From positions 62,001-126,000 of the forward strand of contig CAWAOP010000019.1 in the NCBI GenBank assembly GCA_963783505.1: a stretch of DNA of 64,000 nucleotides, in the 5' to 3' direction. The translations under genes were made by a program, and so were the position numbers. This document shows positions 1 through 8,434 of the stretch, piece by piece; position 1 is the stretch's first letter; every line of letters starts with the position of its first letter. Source of the DNA: BOG-224 sp963783505 (GTDB lineage Bacteria; Acidobacteriota; Terriglobia; Bryobacterales; Bryobacteraceae). Under the pieces are notes generated by a model that was given only the letters and a program-made list of their open reading frames with translations, searched no databases and was not told where the DNA came from.

Positions 1-188
1 ACGGCGGCATGGACGTCGCCAGCTACGTACGCGACGCTGCCACGCTGGGAATTCCCAAAGGCATGATCCTTCTAGGCCACTGGGTTTCCGAAGAAGGCGG
101 AATGGACGAAATGGCCAAGTGGATGCGCGGCTTCATAACCGGCGTGCCCATTCAGTTCGTTGCCGCCGGCGAAGAGTACTGGACGTAA
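1..188 (+). CDS. Nif3-like dinuclear metal centre protein, C-terminal end (5' partial)
   Basis: An open frame enters from the left edge and stops with TAA at 186-188, giving about 62 residues. The text GMILLGHWVSEEGGM followed by GVPIQFVAAGEEYW fits the C-terminus of the Nif3/NIF3-like family, where a conserved H and E in an H-x3-E arrangement ligate a dinuclear metal site. The biochemical role of this family is poorly known; members are cytosolic hexamers. Only the end is visible, so neither length nor start can be judged. The call rests on this short motif and could be wrong at family level. Confidence 0.6.
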   Translation, partial: GGMDVASYVRDAATLGIPKGMILLGHWVSEEGGMDEMAKWMRGFITGVPIQFVAAGEEYWT

Positions 189-368
189 AGGCCTGACAGG
201 GACAGGCGGTATCGCACTTCCGCGAACGCACCATCCATCGGGCGAAGTTGCTTCGCGGTCTACGAACTATCGAGCTCTTGCAAGGGGCTTTCCGGCGCCG
301 GCGCGCGGAGTTGCGGCGAGATTCACGGAACTCGGCGCCAAGGCGTCCGCGGTGGAACCGACCCTCCC

Positions 369-1808
369 TCAGCTCTCGAAATACACGCCGCCCTTTGCCA
401 GGGCTTGCCGCAGCTCTCCGTACGGCAGATCGCGCGTGCCGCAGTTTCGCGCGGCGCACAGGGCTGCGGCAGTGCCCGCGCCTTGTCCCTGGCCCATGCT
501 GCACACGGTGTTCCGGGTGGACATGTGCGCATCGTGATCGGATGTGATCGGCATGCCCGCCGCGAGCAGGTTTTCGATCCCCGCCACGCGCAGCGCCCGG
601 TACGGGATTCCGTACGTTCCGCCGTTCTTGATCTGGAGCCGCGGGGCCGAATCGTGGAAGCCGTACGCCATCACGTCATCGTCGAAATGCCGCGCTTCCA
701 GCACGTCGGAGCGGGAAATGTCGTAGTCGCACGCGATCAGCCGGCCGCGCCGTACGTTCAGCGAGGGGCTGGTGCGCGCGATGAACGCCTTCTCGCAGCC
801 GGGGAGGAATTTTCTGAACAGCTCGACGGTCTTGAACTGGCGGCGGCGAAGTTCGAGCTCCGCTTTGGCCACCGCGTCGCGGCTGGTGGGGCTCGCCTGC
901 AGTTGCATGTTCACTTTGATGAACATGAAGTAGTTGTCTCGAACGGTGGTAGTGACAAACGTCGCGCCGAGCGCCCGCAGGCCGGCGTCGAGCTCCGGCG
1001 AGATCCGCGCGGCGGAGCCGCCGATACGGACAATCTGCCGCTCTTTGCCGTCGCGCGGGCCTTCCACGTAGTCGCTGACGGCGTCGCGCGACTGGAGCAA
1101 CCGATAAAGCTTCTCTACATCGACGTTCGCCACTCCCATGCTGTTGGCGACTGCGTAGTCATTGGGCTCGGAGTACTTCGCTCCCGCGTGCGCGGAAAGA
1201 TCGCCGTAGCCGGTCGAATCGACGAACGCTTTCGCGCGCACCATCTCCCGCCCCGAGCGGCTTTCGACGATCACGCCGTCGAGGCGCGAGCCGCGTTTTA
1301 CGGCTCCCGCGAGCATGGTGTTCACGGCCACGAACACGCCGGCCTCGTCGAGCATCTCGAACGCCGTCAGCTTATAAATCTCGGTATCGATCGAGGTCCC
1401 GACGGAATCGTAGCCGAAATTTTTCAGAGTCTCCGGGTATCCGGTCGCGCCGCCGATCTTCACCAGCCGGTCCACGAGTTCCTTCGGGATCCCGCGCACC
1501 ACGTTGCGTTTGGAGACTCCGGGAAAAGGCTTCCACAAGTTGTAAAAACTATGGAGCGCCGTGCCGCCTTCCACCACCGTGCCGCCCACGTATCCCTTGG
1601 ATTCGATCAGCATCGTCCGCGCGCCCTGCCTCGCCGCGGCGATAGCGGCCATGACGCCGGCTGTCCCGCCTCCCGCAACGACGACATCGACCGTTCTTAC
1701 CGGCAGTCTTTTGACCGGCTCCTCGTAATAATCGGCGGAACTCTGCTGAGCAGGGGCGGCGACCGCTCCCGCGGCCAGAAACGTCTTAGAGAAATCGCGG
1801 CGATTCAT
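369..1808 (-). CDS. Tat-exported FAD-dependent oxidoreductase
   Basis: 479 aa. The N-terminus MNRRDFSKTFLAAGAVAAPA is a twin-arginine signal peptide. It is followed at about residues 40-70 by a Rossmann dinucleotide-binding segment (VDVVVAGGGTAGVMAAIAA), with an acidic residue at the end of beta-2 (MLIESKGYVGG). A GG motif and a C-terminal FAD segment (AGMPITSDHDAHMSTRNTVCSMGQ) match the FAD_oxidored (PF12831) family, which is common in Acidobacteria and Planctomycetes and whose substrates are mostly unknown. Folding with FAD before Tat export is expected. It reads away from the Nif3 gene and is divergent from the esterase at 2155, so it is probably monocistronic. Confidence 0.85.
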   Translation of the reverse strand: MNRRDFSKTFLAAGAVAAPAQQSSADYYEEPVKRLPVRTVDVVVAGGGTAGVMAAIAAARQGARTMLIESKGYVGGTVVEGGTALHSFYNLWKPFPGVSKRNVVRGIPKELVDRLVKIGGATGYPETLKNFGYDSVGTSIDTEIYKLTAFEMLDEAGVFVAVNTMLAGAVKRGSRLDGVIVESRSGREMVRAKAFVDSTGYGDLSAHAGAKYSEPNDYAVANSMGVANVDVEKLYRLLQSRDAVSDYVEGPRDGKERQIVRIGGSAARISPELDAGLRALGATFVTTTVRDNYFMFIKVNMQLQASPTSRDAVAKAELELRRRQFKTVELFRKFLPGCEKAFIARTSPSLNVRRGRLIACDYDISRSDVLEARHFDDDVMAYGFHDSAPRLQIKNGGTYGIPYRALRVAGIENLLAAGMPITSDHDAHMSTRNTVCSMGQGQGAGTAAALCAARNCGTRDLPYGELRQALAKGGVYFES

Positions 1809-2154
1809 TCTGAGGGTCCCTTATTCCGATTCTTCTGCGATATAGATCGCTGGTTATAGCACGGTGCGGCGGCCGAGCTATTGGCGGGTTGGCGCAGTTA
1901 TGTGGCTGGCCCACTCACCAGAATCTGAGACCCAGGCAAAAGAGCGGGTGATGCGATGCGGCATGGGAAAAGAAAGGTGAGACCAGCCCCGCCTGCCGGA
2001 GCGCCGCAGTATCCGCCGGTAGGTCGCCGACGGCCCCGCGTGCCTGTAAGCGTTTTCAAGCTTGGAACCTTTTGGGCCTGGATTGCGCCCCGAACCGCGC
2101 TCTGTTAACATCCGTGTTCCGCGGCATATTCTTTCGAAAATTAAGGAGCTTCAA
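1809..2154. other. Intergenic region between divergent genes
   Basis: About 345 bp separate the divergently read FAD oxidoreductase and esterase. It must hold both promoters, but I could not pick a convincing -35/-10 pair. The only clear signal is the AAGGAG ribosome binding site at 2143-2148 for the esterase. No gene is supported here. Confidence 0.4.
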
Positions 2155-3582
2155 ATGAGGAAGGCAATACTGATTCTCGCCCTTCTGGTTCTCGTGTCAG
2201 CGCTTCCGGGATTCGCCCAACCGCCCCAGGGCGCGGCGCCGGCGGGCCAGGCAGCGCCGGCAGGTCGGGGCGCGGCTCCGGGCCGGGGTGCGCCCACGCC
2301 GCTGGTTATAGACGCAACGCCGCCGGTGGAAGATTTCAAACCTTCAGAGCTGAACGCGGTAGTCAACGGGCAGATCAGACAGTATCCCGAGGTCAATTCG
2401 CAAAGGCGCATGCGCACCACTCTCAGGGCGCCGAACGCCCAGAGCGTGTTCATCGATCTCGGCGGCAGGTATCCCATGACCAAGAACGCCGACGGCGTAT
2501 GGACCGGCGTCACGAACGCTCTGGACGAGGGATTCCACTATTATCAGCTCGTCGTCGATGGCGTGAGCGTGCCGGACCCCGGGACGATCGAGTTCTACGG
2601 CGCGAGCCGTTGGGGCAGCGGCGTGGAAGTTCCAGCGCATGACGCGGACTTTTACGCCGTGAAGAATGTTCCGCATGGGCAAATCCGCGAGGTGCATTTT
2701 TTCTCCAAGATCGCCAAGACGTTCATGCCGTGCTACGTCTACACTCCGCCGGACTACGAGAAAGGCAGCAAGCGCTATCCCGTGCTCTACATTGAGCACG
2801 GCGCGGGTGAAGATGAACACGGCTGGGGCGGCCAGGGGCACGCCGGGTTTATCCTGGACAACCTGCTCGCGGAAGGCAAGGCCAAGCCTTTCATCCTGGT
2901 GATTAGCACTACCTATATCCCTGGTACTGGCGGCGGCCGTGGCGCGGCTCCTGGCGGCGCTCTTCCCGCTGGCCGCGGCGCAGCTCCCGCAGGCGCTCCC
3001 GGAGCGGGCCGTGGCGCGGCCCCCGCTGGCGCTCCTGCCGGAGCACCCGGCGCAGCGGCTCCGGCTGGCGCACCCGGCGCGGCGGCTCCAGCGGGCGTTC
3101 CTGGCGCGGCCGGTCGAGGCGCGGCTCCGGGCGGCGGACGCGGCCCCGGAATGGCCATGACCGACACCCCGTTCGAGCACGTCCTCATCGAAGAGTTGAT
3201 TCCGTTCATCGACGCCAATTTCCGCACGCTCCCCGATCAGGCGCATCGCGGCTTGTCCGGCCTCTCGATGGGGGGCATGTATACCAAGGGGATCTCGCTT
3301 GCTCACCTCGACAAGTTCGCCTACATCGGCATCTTCAGCGGCGGCAGCATCGCCGCGTCGGATATCAAAGACATGGCCGAGTTCAAGAAGAAGGTCAAGT
3401 TGGTGTTTGTCGGCTACGGGAGCCGCGAGAATAACACCGCCGGCAAGCCGGCCGTAGAGGAGCTGAACAAAGCTGGAATCAAGGCCGTCTTCTATGAGTC
3501 TCCGCTCACCGCTCACGAGTGGTTAAGCTGGCGCCGCGACCTGCACGAATTCGCGCCGTTGCTGTTCCAGGACAAGAAGTAA
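2155..3582 (+). CDS. Exported esterase (enterochelin esterase-like alpha/beta hydrolase) with Gly/Ala/Pro/Arg-rich insert
   Basis: 475 aa from ATG 2155, chosen because AAGGAG lies 6 nt upstream and the product then opens with a signal peptide (MRKAILILALLVLVSALPGFAQ). A GRGAAPGRGAP linker precedes an E-set/CBM48-like domain (about residues 50-170) and then the esterase D-like hydrolase domain. Visible parts are YVYTPPDYEKGSKRYPVLYI, the nucleophile elbow GLSMGG (Ser) and a late TAHEW (probable His). About 75 residues of GRGAAP/APAGAPG repeats (2930-3150) interrupt the catalytic domain between the core strand FILVISTTYIPGTGG and the helix FEHVLIEELIPFID. The substrate is unknown; a carbohydrate or aryl ester is likely from the family. 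Confidence 0.85.
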   Translation: MRKAILILALLVLVSALPGFAQPPQGAAPAGQAAPAGRGAAPGRGAPTPLVIDATPPVEDFKPSELNAVVNGQIRQYPEVNSQRRMRTTLRAPNAQSVFIDLGGRYPMTKNADGVWTGVTNALDEGFHYYQLVVDGVSVPDPGTIEFYGASRWGSGVEVPAHDADFYAVKNVPHGQIREVHFFSKIAKTFMPCYVYTPPDYEKGSKRYPVLYIEHGAGEDEHGWGGQGHAGFILDNLLAEGKAKPFILVISTTYIPGTGGGRGAAPGGALPAGRGAAPAGAPGAGRGAAPAGAPAGAPGAAAPAGAPGAAAPAGVPGAAGRGAAPGGGRGPGMAMTDTPFEHVLIEELIPFIDANFRTLPDQAHRGLSGLSMGGMYTKGISLAHLDKFAYIGIFSGGSIAASDIKDMAEFKKKVKLVFVGYGSRENNTAGKPAVEELNKAGIKAVFYESPLTAHEWLSWRRDLHEFAPLLFQDKK

Positions 3583-3643
3583 GGGTCGGGAGCAAGGAGC
3601 GAGGAAGGGAGGCTGCTCGCTTTCCGTTTTTCCTTCAAAGGCT

Positions 3644-4580
3644 ATGGTGAACAGGAGATCGTTCGCAAAGCGGATTGCCGGCATTCTGCCGGTGTATGTG
3701 ACGGTGACATCGGCCGCAAAAGCAGCCCGAACCCAGCAGGGGCCGCCGGCGGGAGGGAGAAGTCCGCAGGCAGCCCAGCAGGGCGGCATTCAATACCCGC
3801 CCGGACGAGGCCCGTTTGACGGCAGTCCGGTGGGCGATCCGCTGCCCGGCCAGAAATGGCTGGTGCACGACCATTCGCGGCCGCAGCCGCGCAAGGTGAC
3901 TCCCGGCCATCCGATTCCCACTATGTCGGCGCCCTCCGACGCGATTGTGCTGTTCGACGGGAAGGATCTCTCGAAGTGGACTCGCGGTCACCTTCGGCGG
4001 ACGCCGGGGCGGCGCCGACGCCGCTCCTCCCGCTCCCACCGAACCCCAGTGGAGGATCGTTGATGGCCACGCGGAGATGCGCGGAGGCATCAATACCAAG
4101 GAGAGCTTCGGCGACATTCAACTCCACGTCGAATGGACGACCCCGCCGGTAGACGACCCCATGCGCGTCGGGCAGCAGCGCGGCAACAGCGGGATCGTTT
4201 TCATGGGGCGCTACGAGGTGCAGGTGCTCTCGGGCTATGACAACATCACGTACGCGGATGGCGGCGCGGGCGGGATGTACGGCGTGTATCCGCCCATGGT
4301 GAATCCCTGCGTGCCCGAAGGAGAGTGGAACACCTTCGATTTTGTTTTCGAAGCGCCCAGGTTCGACGGGGATAAATTGGTCAAACCGGCGTTCTGCACA
4401 TTGTTCTTCAACGGCATCATGGTGCATAACCGGGCGCAATTCCTGGGATCGACGGCCCACGAGCCGCTCGCGGCCTACGCGCCGCATGCTCCGGAGCTTC
4501 CCTTGCAGTTGCAGGGGCACGTCGGCCCGGCGTGGTACCGCAATATCTGGGTCCGCCGCATCTTGGGCTACGACGCTTAA
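3644..4580 (+). pseudogene. DUF1080 (3-keto-disaccharide hydrolase family) exported protein, frameshifted
   Basis: The 5' frame from ATG 3644 encodes a Tat-like leader (MVNRRSFAKRIAGILPV), a Pro/Gly-rich linker and the DUF1080 opening motif IVLFDGKDLSKWT. It then loses homology and stops at 4063. The rest of DUF1080 (WRIVDGHAEMRGGINTK, QRGNSGIVFMGRYEVQVL, WNTFDFVFE, IWVRRILGYD) continues in the next frame to TAA 4580. The shift lies at about 3978-3995, where one extra base (or two lost) would restore a single reading frame of about 310 residues. DUF1080 domains bind or cleave sugars, including 3-keto-glycosides. It may be a true pseudogene or a one-base assembly error. Confidence 0.8.
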
Positions 4581-4652
4581 GTGGAACGAGCAGTGTGCTT
4601 CGCTTGATTGACAACCGGCGTTGTGCCAAGATGTTCGTTCAAAGGAGTCGCC

Positions 4653-5222
4653 TTGAAACTCTCGATCAGAACGGCAGCATACGTTGCGATCGCTATTTCG
4701 CTTTCTTCCTTCGCCGCCTACGGGCAGGCGCAGCCGGCGGCTCGCTCAGGGCAAGCGCCGCTCGCCATTCCGAACCCGCACTATGTCTCGATCGCGATGG
4801 AGGTCGATGTCACTCGGTCCGCCGCGGACGTGTGGAAGCGCGTCGGCAAGTACTGCGCTATCGCCGAGTGGATGCAGACGACCTGCACGATGCTCTCGGG
4901 GAATGAAGGAGAGGTTGGGTCCGTCCGGTCGGTGGGCAATGAAGTGATGGTCGGCAAAACGGATCTTTCGTACACCTACACTCAGCCCGTGCGCGAGGGC
5001 CGTCCGTACAACCTGTACCATGGCGCCCTCGAAGCGCGGCCAGTCACGGCGACGACCTCGAAGCTGGTCTACACGCTGGTGTTCGATAACTCCATGCTGG
5101 CCGACGACGATGCGCGAGCGGCCGATATTGCATCGAGAAGAGAGCGCTTCACGAACTTACTCAAGAACATGAAGATCCTTGCCGAGGGTGGAACTCTGCC
5201 GCCGCCGTCCGCTCCAAGGTGA
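4653..5222 (+). CDS. Exported SRPBCC (START/polyketide cyclase-like) protein
   Basis: 189 aa. The start is TTG 4653, because AAAGGAG (4641-4647) lies 5 nt upstream and translation then gives a clean signal peptide (KLSIRTAAYVAIAISLSS...AYGQAQ). The mature part carries the SRPBCC pattern of a helix-grip fold: SIAMEVDVTRSAADVWKRVG at the first strand and helix, IAEWM, GSVRSVG, LSYTYTQP, and a C-terminal amphipathic helix (RRERFTNLLKNMKIL). The family binds hydrophobic ligands. There is no neighbour that tells the ligand. It follows the broken DUF1080 gene by 72 bp. Confidence 0.75.
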   Translation: MKLSIRTAAYVAIAISLSSFAAYGQAQPAARSGQAPLAIPNPHYVSIAMEVDVTRSAADVWKRVGKYCAIAEWMQTTCTMLSGNEGEVGSVRSVGNEVMVGKTDLSYTYTQPVREGRPYNLYHGALEARPVTATTSKLVYTLVFDNSMLADDDARAADIASRRERFTNLLKNMKILAEGGTLPPPSAPR

Positions 5223-5317
5223 GCCAGCCAGGGCCTTCTCCTATTGTTGTTCTCGAAACCGTCTCAGAGGCGCGCCTGCAAGCGGAGTCTGTCGAACACA
5301 ACGGTCCTCTCCGCGGA

Positions 5318-5800
5318 TCAACTGCGCTGTTTGTTTCGAGCGATCGCGCCCGTTGTTCCATGCACCGCTGCAAGGTAGTCCGCGGGCGCGAGTAACACCT
5401 GCGTTCCTCGCGCGCCCGCCGACACGGAAATCAGGTCGAACAGTTCCACCGTTTCGTCCACGAAGACGGGGTACTCCCGCTTGCAGGCCAGGGCGGTGAC
5501 GCCGCCGCGGATGTAGCCAGTCAGCGGCTGCACCTCTTTGAGCGGAACCAGCAGAATCTTCCGGTCACCCGTGAGGCGCGCGAGCGCTTTTTCATCCAAC
5601 TCCATGTCGGCCGGCACCGCCGCCAGGCAAACGCCGCTCCGGTCGCCGCGAGCGACCAGCGTCTTGAACACTTGCTCCGCGGGCAGGCCGATCTTGTGCG
5701 CCACCAGTTCGGCTTCGAGAGCATCCGGATCGACATCGTATTCCCGCAGTTGGTATCGGATGCCGAGCGAATCGAGCAACCGCGCGGCATTAGTCTTCAT
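5318..5800 (-). CDS. ybaK: Cys-tRNA(Pro)/Cys-tRNA(Cys) deacylase
   Basis: 160 aa, the normal YbaK/EbsC length. YbaK is a trans-editing hydrolase that clears Cys mis-acylated onto tRNA(Pro) in the cytosol. Diagnostic segments are MKTNAARLLDSLGI, the conserved VFKTLV with its functional Lys, the acidic loop PADMELDEKALARLTG, and GYIRGGVTALACKREYPVFV with the conserved GG. Its ATG (5800-5798) overlaps the stop of an upstream 46-codon ORF as ATGA, so the two are probably translationally coupled. Confidence 0.93.
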   Translation of the reverse strand: MKTNAARLLDSLGIRYQLREYDVDPDALEAELVAHKIGLPAEQVFKTLVARGDRSGVCLAAVPADMELDEKALARLTGDRKILLVPLKEVQPLTGYIRGGVTALACKREYPVFVDETVELFDLISVSAGARGTQVLLAPADYLAAVHGTTGAIARNKQRS

Positions 5801-5937
5801 GTCGTCCAGCGTACCGCGAAGCGCAAGCCGCGTGAGGTTACGACGATGGTGCGTCCGATGGAGTTCCCGATCATGAGCCTCCGGCCCTGCACCGAGACAG
5901 CGCCAGGCCCGGAGAATCGCGAATTCTCTTGTTTCAT
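5797..5937 (-). CDS. Small protein (46 aa) translationally coupled to ybaK
   Basis: ATG at 5937-5935 is preceded by an excellent GGAGGAG ribosome binding site (8 nt spacing), and the TGA at 5799-5797 overlaps the ybaK ATG as ATGA. The product (MKQENSRFSGPGAVSVQGRR...) is basic, has no transmembrane segment, and I recognise no family. It could be a real small protein or a leader ORF that delivers ribosomes to ybaK. The frame stays open further upstream to 6117, but nothing there resembles a start region. Confidence 0.5.
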   Translation of the reverse strand: MKQENSRFSGPGAVSVQGRRLMIGNSIGRTIVVTSRGLRFAVRWTT

Positions 5938-5989
5938 GTGCGCTTCTCCTCCGCGCGCTCGAACATAGGCCGGACAGTACCCGAGTACT

Positions 5990-6020
5990 ATTGTCAACAC
6001 GCTATTCATTTGTAAACAAT
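5990..6020 (-). promoter_or_regulatory. Inverted repeat and possible promoter upstream of the 46-aa ORF/ybaK
   Basis: ATTGTCAACA (5990-5999) and TGTAAACAAT (6011-6020) are inverted copies matching at 8 of 10 positions, separated by 11 bp. The minus strand of the left arm contains a perfect -35-like TTGACA (5997-5992). The site is therefore placed to act as an operator over a promoter for the leftward ybaK unit. A second short palindrome, AGTAC-CCGA-GTACT, lies next to it at about 5976-5989. The controlling protein is unknown. Confidence 0.35.
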
Positions 6021-6133
6021 GTACAACAGCGGCCGGGTGGTCCCCCCTATCCAACCGGGGCGACTCGCCCGTTGCACTCAGCCGCTTCTTGCAGAACCAG
6101 GGGAATCTATTGCTCATGTTGGAGGGAGAAGCT

Positions 6134-6919
6134 GTGAACGCTCGTCTAGTTCTTCGTCGAACCTACCTGGGAATTGCGCTTGCCACGCTGGGCATTGCGC
6201 CTGAAGCGCACGCGGGCACTGTCGTTACCGTGCCGGCGGGCTTGGCGCCGGGGACGGAGTACCGGCTCGCGTACGTGACGTCGCTCACCTACGAAGCGTC
6301 GAGTAGCAACATCTCGACTTATAACTCCGAGGTCACGGCCGCGGCTAACGCCGTCGCGGATCTGGCGGCTTTGGGGGTGAATTGGAGTGTGATCGGTACT
6401 ACCGGCGATCCCGCAATTAGCTATATAACGGGCGACCTCACCACGCCGGTTTACAACCTGGCTGGAAACGAGGTGGCCTCCAGCGTCTCGTCGATGTTCT
6501 CCGCCTCCAGTCTGCCTACTCCGATCGATGTTACCGAGCTTGGCACGACTATCGACGGGAACAGCGTTTGGACGGGAATACAAGCGAACGGCCAAACGGA
6601 TTGTACGGAGCTCGCGCTGAACGCTCATATTACCTGTCCAGGGATCGGTTACCCCAATACGTTCAAGGTCCTCGGAAACACCTGGTATTACTCGCCGGTA
6701 GTGGATTATGGCGTCGTGGGCGCTTCCGTAACTAACGGAATCACGTCGTATGAATCAGAGACCAATTACTCGAATTCTTATAGCTTGTACGCTATTTCCG
6801 ACGTGCTCACCGCGCCGGAGAGTGCGCCCGAACCGTCAACACTCTTGATGGCTGGTCTCGGAGCGGTCGGCCTGATCGCACTTGCAAAACGCAGGCGTCG
6901 AACGAATCCCGCCGCCTGA
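6134..6919 (+). CDS. PEP-CTERM sorted exported protein
   Basis: 261 aa from GTG 6134, chosen because GGAGGGAG (6121-6128) sits 5 nt upstream; an in-frame ATG at 6116 is an alternative. There is an N-terminal signal peptide (LGIALATLGIAPEAHA). A Ser/Thr/Asn-rich secreted domain of unknown function contains one Cys pair (QTDCTELALNAHITCPG). The end is a textbook PEP-CTERM tripartite tail: PEPSTLLMAGLGAVGLIALA then KRRRR. In Gram-negatives this tail is cleaved by an exosortase and often accompanies exopolysaccharide production. No exosortase is present in the window. Confidence 0.85.
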   Translation: MNARLVLRRTYLGIALATLGIAPEAHAGTVVTVPAGLAPGTEYRLAYVTSLTYEASSSNISTYNSEVTAAANAVADLAALGVNWSVIGTTGDPAISYITGDLTTPVYNLAGNEVASSVSSMFSASSLPTPIDVTELGTTIDGNSVWTGIQANGQTDCTELALNAHITCPGIGYPNTFKVLGNTWYYSPVVDYGVVGASVTNGITSYESETNYSNSYSLYAISDVLTAPESAPEPSTLLMAGLGAVGLIALAKRRRRTNPAA

Positions 6920-7123
6920 CTGCCGCGGTCTCCCGGCCCTGGCCCGGCGGGTGGCCACGGCGCGTTTTAGCGTTTTCGTGTCCGCCTTGTCGATCCGTCT
7001 GTCCGCCGCGCCCCGGCGCATGTGGACGGAGAAGTCCGCCACGTTGCTTAGCGCGAACACCGGGACGTACGCGACTTCGGGCGTCTTCATGCGGCAGAAA
7101 CCGTTTAGATGCTTTGAAAGGCC

Positions 7124-8434
7124 GTGATAGCCTGGAAATTGGGGGGCGTTTCTCTTTCAAATCCACCTGCCGGGAATCACGCGCGCAGGGGCCTATTGCC
7201 ATTCCTGGCGCTGGCTACCGGGACCAGCGTCGCCACCATCTATTACAACCAACCCGTCCTGCTGGAGATCAGCCGGACGTTTCATGTAGCGAGTGGCCGC
7301 GGGGGCATTGTCACCGTAGCCACGCAGCTCGGATATGCCGCCGGCATCCTGCTGCTCGTTCCTCTGGGCGATGTCGCCCCGCGCCGGAAGCTGGTTCTCC
7401 AACTCTTCGCGGCGGTTACGGCGGCTTTGATTGCCGCGGGACTTGCGCCTTCCTTTCCTATATTGGTCGCCGCCAGCGTAGCGATCGGCATGACGGCCGC
7501 GGTGACGCACATCATTCTTCCCATGGCGCCGGAACTCGCCGGTCCCGGCAACGAGGGGCGCGGCCTTGGCATAGTCATGACGGGCCTGTTGCTGGGCGTG
7601 CTTCTGGCGCGCACGGTATCGGGCGCGATTGCGGCGGCTCTGGGTTGGCGGGCCATATTCCTTTTCGGAGCTTTGTCCACCGGCGCCTTGCTGCCCCTGC
7701 TGTGGTGGCGGATGCCGGCGATGCTCCCTCTTCGGCCCGTTCCCTATCGAGCCGCCCTGGCCTCGTTATGGGACCTCGTGCGGCAGGAGCCTCTTTTGCG
7801 GGAAGCATCCATGCTGGGGTTCCTGGTGTTCTCCGCTTTCATCGCGTTCTGGACGAATCTGGCGTTCTTCCTCGGCTCGCCGCACTATCGTCTGGGCGCG
7901 GGCGTAGCCGGGGCGTTCGGATTGGTCGGCGCCGCCGGAGCCATGATCGCCGCGCCGGCCGGCAGGCTGGCCAACCGCCACGGGTCGCGCGCCACGCTGA
8001 CTTGCGCGCTCATGCTTCTGAGTTTTGGGTACGTGATTCTCTGGACCTGCGGTTATCGCCTTGTAGGTCTGGTCGCGGGCGTCATTGTCCTCGACGTCGG
8101 CCAGCAAATGATGCAGATCTCGAATCAGACGCGCATCTTCGCCATATCGAGCGCCGCACGCAGCAGAGTCAATGCGGTCTACATGATTGTCTTCTTTCTG
8201 GGCGGCGCGTTTGGCTCCGCCCTTTCCACTATGGCCTGGAGCCGTTGGCAATGGAACGGCGTCTGTGGCTGGGGACTTCTGGGCCTGGCGCTCGCGTGGT
8301 TGCGGCACTCGTTTGGCGCAGGCTCCCGGTTTGGCGCCCGGCCAAGTGAGGATGCGAATACACGGCTCACTCACGCGCGCCCGAAATCGCCGTCGCACCC
8401 GCAACCGGAGTCCGAGTCACACCCACATCCATAG
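7124..8434 (+). CDS. MFS transporter (YnfM/arabinose-efflux-like)
   Basis: 436 aa from GTG 7124, with twelve predicted hydrophobic segments. It has the family features ATIYYNQPVLLEIS in TM1, GDVAPRRKLVL as the A-motif loop after TM2, and a second-half copy (AGRLANRHGSRATL). It belongs to the sugar/drug-efflux type of major facilitator and is inner-membrane. The last 30 residues (from about RPSEDANTRLTH) are hydrophilic and rich in His/Pro/Glu. They are simply the antisense of the Cys-repeat tail of the convergent WD40 gene, which this ORF overlaps by 64 bp (8371-8434). Substrate unknown. Confidence 0.85.
   Translation: MIAWKLGGVSLSNPPAGNHARRGLLPFLALATGTSVATIYYNQPVLLEISRTFHVASGRGGIVTVATQLGYAAGILLLVPLGDVAPRRKLVLQLFAAVTAALIAAGLAPSFPILVAASVAIGMTAAVTHIILPMAPELAGPGNEGRGLGIVMTGLLLGVLLARTVSGAIAAALGWRAIFLFGALSTGALLPLLWWRMPAMLPLRPVPYRAALASLWDLVRQEPLLREASMLGFLVFSAFIAFWTNLAFFLGSPHYRLGAGVAGAFGLVGAAGAMIAAPAGRLANRHGSRATLTCALMLLSFGYVILWTCGYRLVGLVAGVIVLDVGQQMMQISNQTRIFAISSAARSRVNAVYMIVFFLGGAFGSALSTMAWSRWQWNGVCGWGLLGLALAWLRHSFGAGSRFGARPSEDANTRLTHARPKSPSHPQPESESHPHP

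Noticed and set aside
405..1859. 484-codon plus-strand ORF opposite the FAD oxidoreductase
   Set aside because: Antisense shadow from high GC; no signal, motif or start site. The oxidoreductase has clear Tat and FAD motifs.
2344..3516. 390-codon minus-strand ORF opposite the esterase
   Set aside because: Arg/Ala-rich composition typical of antisense of GC-rich repeats; no domain.
6836..7090. 84-codon minus-strand ORF between the PEP-CTERM and MFS genes
   Set aside because: Overlaps the PEP-CTERM gene end, no recognisable ribosome binding site or homology. A real small gene cannot be excluded but is not supported.
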